Below are positions 45,699-60,500 of a stretch of 64,000 bases of DNA, in pieces. Below the pieces are notes generated by a model. It searched no databases. It was given only the letters and a program-made list of their open reading frames with translations, and was not told where the DNA came from. The stretch comes from Saccharum officinarum. Its lineage: Eukaryota; Streptophyta; Magnoliopsida; Poales; Poaceae. The stretch is from the NCBI GenBank assembly GCA_020631735.1, contig CM036159.1, positions 97,518,701 through 97,582,700 on the forward strand, read 5' to 3'. The stretch's first letter is position 1. Each line of letters opens with the position of its first letter. The translations under genes were made by a program, and so were the position numbers.

Positions 45699-47091
45699 TG
45701 AAAGGTCCTAATATGGTTAGAGGGGGGTGAATAGCCTATTAAAATTCTACAAACTCACTAGAGCAAAAGGTTAGTATAATAAATAGCAAAAAGCAATTTT
45801 GCTCTAGCTCTATAAGGGTTGCAAGCCACCTATCCAACAATTCTAGTCACTATAATCACTATAACAATCAATGACTAAGTCACTATGAGCTCTCAAAAGC
45901 TAGCTACACTAAAGAGCTCAACTAGGTGAGAAGCTACACTAGCAAAGATAAAACAAGCTCTCAAAACTAATTACACTAAAGAGCTTGTTGCAACTAGTTT
46001 ACCGAAAAGTAAATGAAAGGTATGTGATCTTTATACCGCCACGTAGAGGATGAACCAATCACAATATATGATGACCAATCACCGGGAGAAATCCAATCAT
46101 ATACAAGATGAACACAAGATTTTTCTCCCGAGGTTCACGTGCTTGCCGGCACGCTAGTCCCCATTGTGTCCCTCTACACCACGTGGTTCGGTGGCTAATC
46201 GGTATCACATACCGAGCCTCTCAATAGGCACCACAAGAACCTACCAATGATGAGAGGTTGAATGACATGAGCAATCCACTAGAGTTGGAATTTGGCGCTC
46301 CACCGGGGAACCACAATAACCCCTCACAAATCACCTCTTGATTGGGGGTGGACACAATCACCAAATCCCCTCACCAATCAACAATCCACCAACCGTCTAG
46401 GTGACGGCAATCACCAAGAGTAATAAGAAATTCACAATTGCAACAATCACCTAGTGCCACAAATATGAATCACACAAGCATATAAACACTAGAGCTTCCA
46501 ACCTCCTCTCATGAACAACCACTAACCATGGGAATGGAGAGACGAGGGAGAGGATCCTCTTGGAGCTCTCAAATCGATCTCTAGACCAAGCTCTCTCACT
46601 TGATTGGAGCACAAATCAATGGAGTGAGAGAGGGCAGGATGTGAGCTATCACTTTTCCTCTTTTTGGGTTTGAGCAAGCTAAGGTCAGAGAGAAAAGAAT
46701 GAGCACTACTTTCTATTGTTTTTGTTCCGCTCTAGAGCCAAAAGGAAGAGAGCAGCTCGGCCTTATCACCCGACGACAAGTAGGCAACGGGAAGAAAACG
46801 GACGCAGGTTCACTCGAGCCACTCAAGCGACGACACATAGAAGGGGAGCCGCTCCAGTTAGACCACACGCTCCACACGCACGTGCAACCGCTCCCTCTGG
46901 ACCAACGCGAGGACGATAGCGCACGCACACAGAGAAAACAGCACAGAGCCAGCGATAGGCGCTCCAACTCTCTCAGCCAACCGGTGGTCGACAACGCACC
47001 GGCACAGCAGCCCCCTGCACCAGCGCCGTGCACTCCCATCCCTCCAACTCCTGTAGACGAGCAGCTGGTGTTCACATGCACAGCAGCGGCA
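45699..47091 (+). mobile_element. Copia (SIRE/Maximus-like) LTR fragment
   Basis: It starts TGAAAGGTCCTAATATGG and continues TTAGAGGGGGGTGAATAG, the well-known beginning of grass SIRE-lineage Copia LTRs. It continues with typical AT-rich LTR sequence up to 47091, where another LTR begins. The other end of this element is outside the window. The 137-codon frame at 46699-47112 runs across the boundary and is not a gene. Confidence 0.7.
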
Positions 47092-47917
47092 TGTAACACC
47101 TCAGGTGTTTAGCTCCATAATTGCATTGCATTGCATGAGCATAAGCATGCATCATTTCATGTTAATTCATGTGGTTGCAACAAATATGATTTGTTTTTAA
47201 AGTTTTGTTTGACTCACATCATGTCACACTATGGAGTTGGTGTAACTAAAGGGTAGAGTAGCTAATTACATCTCACAGCACCTTAGTTATACTTAGGGTC
47301 ACTCATGGAGCAAGGTTCATGTTGACCAAAATCACCAAAATGCCCTCCAAGGTGTAGTTGACCACCATTTAGCCCTAGGATGCTCTAGTTTGACCATTTA
47401 AAAAGTCTAGCTTAGAGGCCTTGCATGGAGGAGCACCCTTAAGCAAAGTTGTAGGGAATTCTACGGGGAACAAAAGTTCTAATATGGCCATCTCATGAAA
47501 ATGATCAAAACATGCTCAAAAATGGCCCACAAGTCAGTATTAGAGGCTGTTTTGGGACTTAGCAATTTTGGCTAAGTGTGAAGCTGAAAACCGTTTCACT
47601 GTACCTCACTTTGGCAACTTGTAACTCACAAACTAGGCCGAACCAGTCCTTGAGCCAATTGACAAAGTTGTTGTCCACACATAGCTCTACAACATTGTCA
47701 ACATCACCATCACCTGGTTCTAAATGGTTTAGGAGATATGGTGCTTTGAAAAATGGAGTTTAGTCTGCATAGTTGACTGAAACTCGGTTTTAGTTTTCGG
47801 GTACCCCACTTTAGAGCTCGGTAGTTTCAAATCTAGGCCGAACCAGTCCAAGCTCCAATTGACAATTTTGTCGCCCTCACATAGCTCTACAAAGTTGCTG
47901 TTAACACTTATCACTAA
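47092..47917 (+). mobile_element. Large LTR (outer), 5' part
   Basis: It starts TGTAACACCTCAGGTGTTTA, almost the same as the start of the 5.2-kb LTR nested in it (TGTAACACCCCAGGTGTTTA, minus strand). Blocks such as TGTAGGGAATT, ACATGCTCAAA and CACAAGTCAGT are shared with that LTR, so the two families are related. It is interrupted at 47918 and resumes at 62795. The last five bases (47913-47917, ACTAA) are the duplicated target. Confidence 0.75.
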
Positions 47918-50900
47918 TGTAACGGAACCGTCCAAATTATAAGAGCACAAGTACAAAAACAATCACCGAAATGATCAAATTCTCGCACTTGAGCCCATAT
48001 AATTCCGGTAGTCCAATGAAATCACGAGGGATTTCAAACCAACCAACATACAAGCCAAGATCGTAGTGATTCAACATAACAAGTCACATGTTACAACCAT
48101 TTCACAAGTAATTCAATATACATCGGAGTTTAACAAAGTTATTACAACTTAAGTTCAAAAGTAGCGGAAGCAAAGGAATTTGAAACTAACATTAATCTTA
48201 TTTAAAATACATGCCAGTACCACGGTCGACTTCCAACAAAAGCATTAGGGATGAGGTAAATAAGAAGGATCATGCCCGTGATCACACTCCGCCACTACGG
48301 CAGGAGCCAACCAACTCTTGCAGTCGCCATGATACATCACAACCTGCAACAAGTGGGGATAAAACCCTGAGTACGACAAAGTACTCAGCTAGACTTACCC
48401 GTCAGAAACCAGAAATAAGGTGACACCAAGGATCATGCAAGGCTGATATAAAGTGGGGCTAGCTTGACAACATTTTGAATAAAAGCTTAATATAGATGAT
48501 CAAACATTAATGCTTAAGCATCAAGTAAATTATCATTAACCTGTCATCTATATTAGCACCTGTACTAGAGCACTCACTTTATTAGGAGCAAACAATATTA
48601 ACCATAGCAGGTATAAATTGAGGCAACCTTTCCATCGTGATCCAATTAACCATCCGTTCAATTTAATGGAATCTACGTTGCCGCTGCTCAAGTCAAGTGC
48701 TCACTAACCGGGAGCGACGGCGATTCGAATCGAATTCCTATCCAGCTGGAGGGGTATTTCTAACACTCACCGTGCAGACCCCTGCCAGGGTCGCACAGGC
48801 CACCTTGTCATATGATTCAGGAATCGCGGGTCCGAATGATGTCGCGACCCCAAGGGCGACACTCTGCCAGGTGATAGGGACTCTAACCCTCCCTTGGTCT
48901 CACGCCAATGTCCCCAAGCACATCCTTTCTCTCCTCCAAGAAGCAACCTACCATTCGATTCCCGGCCTGAATCACATTACTCGGCTTCGCGGTCGGAACG
49001 ACTTATCCGGCCAACTAAGTGTTAGACTGCGTTCAACATGACTCAAGGACGTACAGCGAATCGGTCCTTAAATGACTCAGACGGGGATAGATTCACACCC
49101 AAGACCTCCATGCCTTGTTGCTTCACTATCGTCATCCCGCCCGGTCTCATTTCATTTTATTAACACATGGTTCCATTCCACGATAGCCAATATAGCCAAC
49201 CGTGCCATATATGAATATCCCTATATCTCGCAGGTGACAGGAAATCACCTGACTTCTACCGCTTAAAGCAGGGCTAAGCATCTACTCGATCCTAGTCTAT
49301 GTAGGATTTAAGGATTCATATATCTGGACAAGGAATGATATAATGCAGCAAGGGTTTCCAACCAACTCCTACCACTTAATGCAACAATACCTATAACATA
49401 TATATATAATTAATTGCTTTGAAGATAGGAGGCTTATAATGCTCCGGGGCTTGCCTGGGATCCGACTCAAGTTAGAGTATGTCAGATGAAACCCGCTTGG
49501 CGAGCATCCTCCAATCTACCACTTGTCCGGTCCTTCGATCTTCGGGATGGATCCACCAACTCCATCTTCGGGTTTGGCTTCACATCATGTCCTTCACGTG
49601 CTTCAGCTAGCGTACCTAAATGAGGTGCAATAATGCATATGTATGAATGCATAGAAGTGCAATAAACAGAGTAATCGAACAAGCATACCAAAGTTCACAT
49701 AAACCCTAGAGCTAATTAACTTACTCCTCATTAAGACATAACATAGAAGAGGGCAAGCACATCAATCAAGAAACAAGTCCACAAGATCACAGGGTACCAC
49801 CCAAGTATCATCAAAGATATGAGTCACACTTCAATACCCAAGCATGACAAAGTTAATCAAAGTACTAGAACTAGAAATTGCTACCTTCTGGACATCAGAC
49901 CAACAGCTGAGTAATTTAATCATAACTGGAGATCTACAGCTCCAAATGACTTGCAAGAAGACATTATGGAAAGCTTATGAAATTATCTATATTTCATTTA
50001 TAATTATCACAGCATGATTCTAAAGTTTAACATGTCGAATTTACATAAACACAGCAACTGATCTAACAAGACAGAGAGCAAGCAATTCTGTACCCCAACT
50101 TTAAACAGCTATAACTCCTAAACCACATGGCCAAATGTCACCAAATTTTAACAGTAGCTAAATCATGAAATTCACAACAACTTTGTTATAGCACACAAGA
50201 CATGAAAACATCATTTACATAGGGTAATTAACAATATCCTCAAATCTGTTCAGAAACCTCATTTGCAAGAAATAATTATTAACTTATGTTGCAAACATAT
50301 AATTAGACAAAACCAACTTTACCAACATGTCACACAAGACTAATGAACACCAGAAAACATAGTGCCCAATACTAAATAATTTCTTTTAATGTATTTTCTT
50401 AATTTATTTAGATAATTAGGTGGAATTATGAACACCTATCAAAAGTGCACAATAAATTCTACAAAAATTACAGTGGCTCACATATCCTCTCAATAGTCTA
50501 CTGTACAAATTTCACTCTATTTGGATATGTATAGCAACCTCTATGAAAAAGACAAGTTGCTAAAGCAAGAATTCATGTGAAAGTAAATTAAACCTAAAAC
50601 TCAATATTTTCTGTGAACACAAGGCCATATTATGAATCAATATGATAGAGAAACATCATACTAAGGTAATGGAACAACATTTTCTATTTTATCATTTATA
50701 TATTATTTATAAGCTATTTATTAAGCCATAAACAAGTTAACTCAATAACTTGAGCATACAGCAAGCAATGACTATGAAATCTATACCACAGTACATCCAT
50801 AGCATGACAAGCCTACCACAAAAATTTCACATCATTTGGAGCATCACAACTCAAGATATAAAAATAACAAGTAATCAAATGTAATTTTCCTTATTTAACA

Positions 50901-53116
50901 AGGTCAAATCAAAACCCTAAGAAAACAGTGAACAACTAGGGTGTTTAATATTTTTCCTAGCAATTACATGTCATCACAAAATTAACAAAACAAGAATCAC
51001 TATTTTTGGAGTTCTAAAACTCCAGATCTTGCTCTGGTTAGGTTTAGAGGCATTTTTAGAGCATTTTTAAAACTTAATAAATACATTAGAAAATACCTAC
51101 AAACATGTAACATATTATGACTGCACTGCATAGATCTCTTCACAAGGTTTCCAAAAGGTCCACATTTGCTATTTTTGGAATTACCTAGCTTGAGATATGA
51201 ATTTTAGAAGATTTACATGAAATGGAAATTAAAAATCAGAATTAAAACCACCCTTAACCGCATCTGCTAGGCGCACCCGAAAACATACCCAAACAGCCAC
51301 CGCCTTAACTGACATGCGGGACCTACTACCCGGTTGGACCCACCTGTCACTCACACCAGGGAAGACAGAGAGAGGGGAGATCGCCCCCTTCCTCTGGACG
51401 CCGGGAAAACAGGGGAAAGCCACCGGAGTTCGCTGCTCCGAGCGATGAGGACCTCACCGGCGTCGCGGAAGCGGCGGGGAAGGACCGCGGTGCTTGGGCG
51501 CACCCGCCGGTGGCCTCGGCATGGCCTGGGGTGGCTCGTGACCACCTGCCCACGGTGACCGGCGGTGCTGCCGCGGCGGCTCCGGCGCTAGAGCTTGCCG
51601 ACGGCCAACGGGACCGAGGAAGGGGTGCTTCGCGGGCGGTGTGAAGGGAGGAAGATGGTGCTCCGCTCGGCTGAGGACGAGGAGGGTCGTGGCGGAGGAA
51701 TGCCGGCGGCCTGGAGCTCGGCATGGCCGGCTATGGCGGAGCGCGCTCGCGCAGCACGAGGAAGGGAGCGGAAAGCAGCAGAGAGCGAGCCAGCGAGGGC
51801 GACGAGCTCAGTGACTCCACATTAGAGCAGAGCCGAGAGGGAGGAGGCTGGGCACGCGTCGGGGCGACGGGGCGCTGCTGTCCTGCATGGTGGCCACGCG
51901 CTCCCGCACGTGGCATTTCGTCGAACAGGTGGCGAGCAACGGTGCGGCCGGTGTGGGGCGTGTTTTTGGGTCGTTTCCAGGCTGAATCAGCGAACGGGCC
52001 AAAAATGAAGTTTTATCTACTCCTCATGCTCTCCAACTTTGATTAAGGTAGCTCGGCCTGTAGAGCAATAGATTAGCGGGTAATTAGTCCCCAATATGGC
52101 AATGTCAATGTTTTGAAAATGGTCACGGAATCTCGCCTTCGGAGGTCAAAACTCGGTCAAACTCAGTGCAACTTTTTGCATGCTCTTCTCCATAATATAA
52201 CCTTCAACTTTTATTTTTGGACCAACTCAAGTTGCTTAACAAATTTTGGAGAACGCGGAATGCCAATGTCGACAACACCGAAATCAGGGATTAAAATGGC
52301 TAAGTGCTGAAATCAGCCCTAAAACTGACTTGTGAGCCCTGTTTGAGCATGTTCCACACATTTTCATGACTTGACTCTTAAATAAAGTTTGTTCCTTATT
52401 AAATTCCCTACAAATTTGTCAAAGGGTGCACAGTCATGCAAAGCTTCTAGGTCACACTTTTGAAATGGTCAAACCACAGGGCTCCAGGGCCCATACATGG
52501 TCAACCACCAATTAGAAGCATAATTAGGCAAAATGATCAACATGAACATTGTTCCATTAAGTGTCCTAAATGTAGTTAAGGTGTTGTAGAGGCCAAACAT
52601 ACACACCATGCATAGGTTGCACAAAAGTGTAGGCCTCACATGCCTTGAAACATAGAATTCAGTGAAATGCTATAGTTGTTTCATGTGGTTGTTTCAAGAT
52701 ACATGCTACCCATGTTTCCCTAGGTTGTTCCACATGTTGCAAAGGTTTGTTGCACATGTTGCATTTATATGTTGCATAAACACTAGTTCCCATGGGATGT
52801 AAGGCATGTTTCAGTTATAATCCAAACAAGCATATAACTCATCATTTCATGTGACTTTTTGATTCCAAACTTCATGAAACTTTTTCAAGGATCAATATAG
52901 ATAGTTATTGATGTGAGACATGTGAAGATACTTTGATAACAACACCCAAGCATATATCTTTTAATTGAGCCTATATGTAAGCAAGGGTACAATATCCAAG
53001 TTTTAGGTTAGGGTTTATTTCTATAGGTTTGACTTTGGCATCATCATCTCCACTAATCTATCATGTTTGAGCTTAAACCCACTACTTAATTGGTGATAAA
53101 CACCTGGGGTGTTACA
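47918..53116 (-). repeat. LTR copy 1 (3' LTR in element orientation)
   Basis: It has 5,199 bp, the same length as copy 2. It contains a GC-rich island (about 51240-52000) inside otherwise AT-rich DNA. Confidence 0.95.
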
Positions 53117-53129
53117 GCCCTCCCCCCTT
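53117..53129 (-). other. Polypurine tract of the LARD element
   Basis: On the minus strand it reads AAGGGGGGAGGGC immediately before the LTR start, the position from which plus-strand DNA synthesis is primed. Confidence 0.85.
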
Positions 53130-56100
53130 AAAAGAATCGCGTCCCGAGATTCAGAATGGAAGACCTTTTAAGGAAGAGAGATACGTTATCAAGTTTCCAA
53201 CATTTGCTATAGCATGCAGCTACAAAGCCTCAACATCGATGAACAGTTCGGTCAACGGCACTTTCTGATACGTACTCTTCATGGTAAAATTTGTCTGAAG
53301 AATTTCCTTCATTGACTTTAATGAAGCATTGTTACTTTGGGAGGAATCCAAAATAGCATATACTGCATTCTCAGTGTACGGAGATCATTTGGTCCTTGAG
53401 TGAACCACTCACAAATATCTGACTCTCTAAAGAGCACAACATAGGTCATATGAACTTGACACTAGACCGAAATAGTCAGAAGTATACTCGTTAAAATGAC
53501 TCTATGTTCACAAAGTTTGAAAAGCAGTCCTCTACCAAAATGGCTTGAGCACAACCTTCCAAAAGTGTGAGACCATAGACGGCAAAATATACTCTGAGAC
53601 TTTAGGATACTGACTAACCAATAGACAAGGTCTATGTTGGTCGTAAATGTTCATTCATTTAGACACCAACTAATGAAAAAAAACTACTTGAGGTTCCATG
53701 TGTGCAGTTCTCTTTCTCTGATGACAACACTATATTATCTGAGTCTATCGATGGGTTATTGAATGTGATAGCTGACTCTGTCGGCTTCGTATTTCTGCCA
53801 ACAGTTATCTTAAAGATTCTTTTATCTAAAGATAACAATTATCTAGGTTGAATCAGATGCAACCTCTTGGTAAAAACATGTATAAGGTACCAAAGTATGT
53901 CATCATTGGAAAATAATTCCTAAAGAAAGATGTAACGAGGCCTTAAGGACAACAAAAGTTGTACTTATTCACTTAACCGCGGGGAGTAGTCTACCCCCAA
54001 GCGATTGAGTAAAAATTTTCCTTTATTACTTAGTTGCACTGTAAGTTGAGTTGACTTGCAGCATAACAACTTTGTCAGGCCAACTTTCACCTTAAGGCTT
54101 CCTTTTTAGGATCAAACAGCAGCTCCAAGATGGAAAATCTGTTGTTTGACACTTTTCAAATTGCTTTTGTTTCGCGATGGCATACATTGATTTGTAGAAA
54201 CCAAGGCTGCTCGTACATTAGGGATACGAGAAAGCAAAAGCAAATGAAAGAGTGTAAACTAGTATCTGTGAGACCTCAAAGGGTCATCCAATAGCAGATC
54301 TCGACTATTAAATTACATATCAATTCGAGGATGCACACGCTTTGAACTTGCGGGTTACTTTTGCAAGGCAAAACACATACTTTATCTACTTCTTCACCTT
54401 AGCTGATAGAACATCTTGCACTATCTGTGTGATTGTCCAAGATGGAATTGACTTGATCACAATGGCTCCGGAAGATAGAGTATCACTCAAGTTGTTGGCT
54501 AGTTGATTAACTTCTTGTTGTTTATTGCTCTGTAAGACATAGCCTTCATAGCTACCAAAGAGTCGTTACCTAGCTGGAGATTAACCTTCCTATTGGTAAC
54601 TAATTAGTTGTCTCTCAACACTAAAAAGTTCCAAATCTTTATTCTTGATCACAAAAATTGCGGTTGATACAAAGCAGATGGTTGTCATTGAAGTCAGTAG
54701 ATACGGAGTCTCACCAGAGATGGTTGATCTCAATGGTATGGTCATTATGCATACAAAGGTTAAGACTTGCGTAATGTGACAATCGATTCTTATCCAACAG
54801 AAATGAGATACGTTGCTCACTAGATGACGTTCGTCAATAGTCTGACAACTAAGTAGAGTCACTTGTCTACCACCTCTTGTAGTATGTTAATGTTTATGTC
54901 GGTGGCCTGTTCTTCAAAGGTTATCCTATTAGCAACTTCAGAAGGAAGTTTTACTACTTTTGGTTCAATATAAGGGTCTTTCAATAAGATATGGGAAAAC
55001 AATCAAGGAAGAAGGTCACGTAAACATCACATCAGTGTTGTTCTGCAATGGATTACGATTAGAAACCATGATACCAGCGCGTGCCGAGCAGCACAACCTT
55101 GTGTGTGCACCCACAGGAGGCTCTCGGTTTTGTCGTGGCACCATTAGTTGCTACTCATAACATCATTACTGAACATACACCCAATGAGAAATTTCAAATG
55201 GCATAGATTGGGTTGATAAGGTAGATGCATGAATTTGCAAGCACACGATTTAGAGGCCATAGCATGGATACATTGCGTCACACTAGCTAACCTTTAGGAG
55301 AGGTAACCGAAAGGTCCAACAAGGATTCAGTTAAGGGTCTTACAACTTGGCATCAAACAACTATAGCCAAAAGGAAGAGTTGAAGAGAAACTATCTTGGC
55401 TAGTAGATCAAACAAAGGTATTCACGTGCGGTTGCAGGACAATCATGGTATACACAAATATTTAATGGTCCAGACTTGGGCTCATAAGGAAAAGAACCTA
55501 ATTGGGGATGACGCCAAGAGATCGTTTCGCGTAACTCGAGTATTGCTCTAAGATAAAGCTACTCGACACTCGTATACTTACCGAAGACAATCGAAGTGAC
55601 AACTATGACACTAATTAACTAACAAGCATACATACAAACATCATAGTCAAGCATTGGAGAGATCCAATCCAATTAGCTTAAGCAACCACTACTAAGCATC
55701 AGGCTCACCCACAACAAACATTCATCTAAAGCAAGAACTAACTACGAGTTTAGCCTAAGACAAACGCTAGCTAAGGTGGCTACTTAGCATGGGCACAGAA
55801 CATGGACAGCAACATAGTAGTTAATTGTTTCGACCATAGCTGAGGTTGTAGACATCCCATAAAGGTGATCCTAGACTTTCTAGAAAGCTGAGAAAGATGG
55901 CTACACATTAGTTATTCATACCAAAAGCTAAATCATAGATTAGCATGGTCAAACATGCTGAAGTTTCAGATCTGTACCAATATGGACAGAAAACTGACAA
56001 GAACTTAAAAATTGCATAACTGGAGTTCTAGGGGTCCAACAAGGCTGAGCCTTAACTTTATGTAAAGCTTATTAAGTTGTCTATAACTTTCTTATTATCA

Positions 56101-57576
56101 TATTAAGATGATTCTATATCTAACAAGGCCAGACAAGACAAAGAAGACATCTCTGTCCAGATTTGGACAGATTCTGTCATTCCACTTTACAAGCTCATAA
56201 GTAGAGATTTAGACCACCCCAATTGGTGCTATAGGACAATTTGGAAAGATTAGAAAAAGTACTACACTTATTCTATTATCTCCAAGACATGATTCCATAT
56301 GCACACAGGTCAAATAAAGGAAACATTCAGATTTGTTCTGAACATGAGCAGATTCTGACAACAAACTTCTAAAATTTATAACTCTCAAACCATAAGATCT
56401 AGGGTCATAAAATTTTTGGACAAGCTAGATAAGTAAGTTAGCTACAACTTTGGTATTCTCTATAACTACAGAAAACACCATTATGATCATAAAAGCATCA
56501 CTACAACAGAAAACGTTCTAGCAGCCAACATTCGACAAGCAAAACTAAACTTGCCTTTGTTCTACTTAACAAGAGAGCACACAACATGTTATTCTAGTAG
56601 CTCTAAATATTATTACCTTAGACCAACTAATTTAATTCATTACTAAGAATCACAATTACTTAGGTGAGGTCTAAAGCATTTGCAAACGCTTGGGTGAACA
56701 ACATGGAGTAAGGCATTCTTGTTTAGCTTCACCCAAGAAAGATAGTGTACTACCTTGATCACAAGTTACTTATCATTTGAACAAGGATGAGAGGAGCATA
56801 ACTATGCATAAGGCAACAATCATGAAGATGCATGCTTCGTCCTATTAGTCCTCACAAGATTGCCAACCCAAGGTGGCGATCACGTTCTATGTCGGTGGCA
56901 TTACACGCACTCTCTCGATATATAGCTAGTCGTCAGCTACATTCGACTTACGCATTCGTGGTTAGTGTACCTGCAGAAAAGTTTCATTGCAGCCCAACAA
57001 TTCCTAATATAGCACACAATGAAAGCAGAGAAGTAAAATTCTAAGTACTCCCATGTACATATACCCCCGTATATATACATGTAGCACCAAAACTACCCGA
57101 ATCTTCGATCACCCACAATTAAGTACCTTCATATATACATGTGTGTTACATGTAGATAATCCAGTAACCAAAACTAGCTCTCCCCTAGACCGCAGTTTGT
57201 ACGGTCATGCTCTCACAACTCACACTTACCTGAGCGGAGGTGCGATGTTGCATAAAAGTAAACTAGCAACATATATGGCTATTTCATATATGAAGGCTAC
57301 CTCTGATCTGACACACTGGGTAGCATAGTGTGGGAGAGTCATCACACATACATACCTTGGCCTGGGCGTAGATGCATAAATGAAAAACCCCCAAGTTAGT
57401 ACTTATATAAGCCACCTAATAATCCTTATATGGGCATAAGGAAATTGACCACTGGCATACTAGGTTTAGAATTCAGATTTCACAAACCTATATATAGCTA
57501 TAAGTTGATAAAACTGATTTTATAAAACAAAACCATTGTTTTAAATACACCTATGACAAGTTTAATGTTGAATCTT
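53130..57576 (-). other. Internal domain of the LARD element, no gag-pol
   Basis: About 4.4 kb with stops in all frames; the longest frames are under 100 codons. A short minus-strand piece at about 55020-55140 begins VPRQNREPP and vaguely resembles a Gypsy gag N-terminus, but it soon meets stops. I do not claim homology. Nothing else is recognisable. Confidence 0.75.
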
Positions 57577-57588
57577 GCTCCGATACCA
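57577..57588 (-). other. Primer-binding site (initiator-Met tRNA type)
   Basis: Minus strand TGGTATCGGAGC, two bases from the LTR end. It differs by one base from TGGTATCAGAGC, which is common in plant Gypsy elements. It fixes the element on the minus strand. Confidence 0.88.
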
Positions 57589-57590
57589 GC

Positions 57591-60500
57591 TGTAACGGAA
57601 CCGTCCAAATTATAAGAGCACAAGTACAAAAACAATCACCGAAATGATCAAATTCTCGCACTTGAGCCCATATAATTCCGGTAGTCCAATGAAATCACGA
57701 GGGATTTCAAACCAACCAACATACAAGCCAAGATCGTAGTGATTCAACATAACAAGTCACATGTTACAACCATTTCACAAGTAATTCAATATACATCGGA
57801 GTTTAACAAAGTTATTACAACTTAAGTTCAAAAGTAGCGGAAGCAAAGGAATTTGAAACTAACATTAATCTTATTTAAAATACATGCCAGTACCACGGTC
57901 GACTTCCAACAAAAGCATTAGGGATGAGGTAAATAAGAAGGATCATGCCCGTGATCACACTCCGCCACTACGGCAGGAGCCAACCAACTCTTGCAGTCGC
58001 CATGATACATCACAACCTGCAACAAGTGGGGATAAAACCCTGAGTACGACAAAGTACTCAGCTAGACTTACCCGTCAGAAACCAGAAATAAGGTGACACC
58101 AAGGATCATGCAAGGCTGATATAAAGTGGGGCTAGCTTGACAACATTTTGCATAAAAGCTTAATATAGATGATCAAACGTTAATGCTTAAGCATCAAGTA
58201 AATTATCATTAACCTGTCATCTATATTAGCACCTGTACTAGAGCACTCACTTTATTAGGAGCAAACAATATTAACCATAGCAGGTATAAATTGAGGCAAC
58301 CTTTCCATCGTGATCCAATTAACCATCCGTTCAATTTAATGGAATCTACGTTGCCGCTGCTCAAGTCAAGTGCTCACTAACCGGGAGCGACGGCGATTCG
58401 AATCGAATTCCTATCCAGCTGGAGGGGTATTTCTAACACTCACCGTGCAGACCCCTGCCAGGGTCGCACAGGCCACCTTGTCATATGATTCAGGAATCGC
58501 GGGTCCGAATGATGTCGCGACCCCAAGGGCGACACTCTGCCAGGTGATAGGGACTCTAACCCTCCCTTGGTCTCACGCCAATGTCCCCAAGCACATCCTT
58601 TCTCTCCTCCAAGAAGCAACCTACCATTCGATTCCCGGCCTGAATCACATTACTCGGCTTCGCGGTCGGAACGACTTATCCGGCCAACTAAGTGTTAGAC
58701 TGCGTTCAACATGACTCAAGGACGTACAGCGAATCGGTCCTTAAACGACTCAGACGGGGATAGATTCACACCCAAGACCTCCATGCCTTGTTGCTTCACT
58801 ATCGTCATCCCGCCCGGTCTCATTTCATTTTATTAACACATGGTTCCATTCCACGATAGCCAATATAGCCAACCGTGCCATATATGAATATCCCTATATC
58901 TCGCAGGTGACAGGAAATCACCTGACTTCTACCGCTTAAAGCAGGGCTAAGCATCTACTCGATCCTAGTCTATGTAGGATTTAAGGATTCATATATCTGG
59001 ACAAGGAATGATATAATGCAGCAAGGGTTTCCAACCAACTCCTACCACTTAATGCAACAATACCTATAACATATATATATAATTAATTGCTTTGAAGATA
59101 GGAGGCTTATAATGCTCCGGGGCTTGCCTGGGATCCGACTCAAGTTAGAGTATGTCAGATGAAACCCGCTTGGCGAGCATCCTCCAATCTACCACTTGTC
59201 CGGTCCTTCGATCTTCGGGATGGATCCACCAACTCCATCTTCGGGTTTGGCTTCACATCATGTCCTTCACGTGCTTCAGCTAGCGTACCTAAATGAGGTG
59301 CAATAATGCATATGTATAAATGCATAGAAGTGCAATAAACAGAGTAATCGAACAAGCATACCAAAGTTCACATAAACCCTAGAGCTAATTAACTTACTCC
59401 TCATTAAGACATAACATAGAAGAGGGCAAGCACATCAATCAAGAAACAAGTCCACAAGATCACAGGGTACCACCCAAGTATCATCAAAGATATGAGTCAC
59501 ACTTCAATACCCAAGCATGACAAAGTTAATCAAAGTACTAGAACTAGAAATTGCTACCTTCTGGACATCAGACCAACAGCTGAGTAATTTAATCATAACT
59601 GGAGATCTACAGCTCCAAATGACTTGTAAGAAGACATTGTGGAAAGCTTATGAAATTATCTATATTTCATTTATAATTATCACAGCATGATTCTAAAGTT
59701 TAACATGTCGAATTTACATAAACACAGCAACTGATCTAACAAGACAGAGAGCAAGCAATTCTGTACCCCAACTTTAAACAGCTATAACTCCTAAACCACA
59801 TGGCCAAATGTCACCAAATTTTAACAGTAGCTAAATCATGAAATTTACAACAACTTTGTTATAGCACACAAGACATGAAAACATCATTTACATAGGGTAA
59901 TTAACAATATCCTCAAATCTGTTCAGAAACCTCATTTGCAAGAAATAATTATTAACTTATGTTGCAAACATATAATTAGACAAAACCAACTTTACCAACA
60001 TGTCACACAAGACTAATGAACACCAGAAAACATAGTGCCCAATACTAAATAATTTCTTTTAATGTATTTTCTTAATTTATTTAGATAATTAGGTGGAATT
60101 ATGAACACCTATCAAAAGTGCACAATAAATTCTACAAAAATTACAGTGGCTCACATATCCTCTCAATAGTCTACTGTACAAATTTCACTCTATTTGGATA
60201 TGTATAGCAACCTCTATGAAAAAGACAAGTTGCTAAAGCAAGAATTCATGTGAAAGTAAATTAAACCTAAAACTCAATATTTTCTGTGAACACAAGGCCA
60301 TATTATGAATCAATATGATAGAGAAACATCATACTAAGGTAATGGAACAACATTTTCTATTTTATCATTTATATATTATTTATAAGCTATTTATTAAGCC
60401 ATAAACAAGTTAACTCAATAACTTGAGCATACAGCAAGCAATGACTATGAAATCTATACCACAGTACATCCATAGCATGACAAGCCTACCACAAAAATTT

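Noticed and set aside
46699..47112. 137-codon open frame
   Set aside because: It runs across the junction of two LTRs, so it cannot be an ancestral gene.
51347..51724. 125-codon minus-strand frame repeated at 61020-61397
   Set aside because: Its duplication only reflects the two LTRs. The GC-rich composition explains the open frame and no domain is seen.
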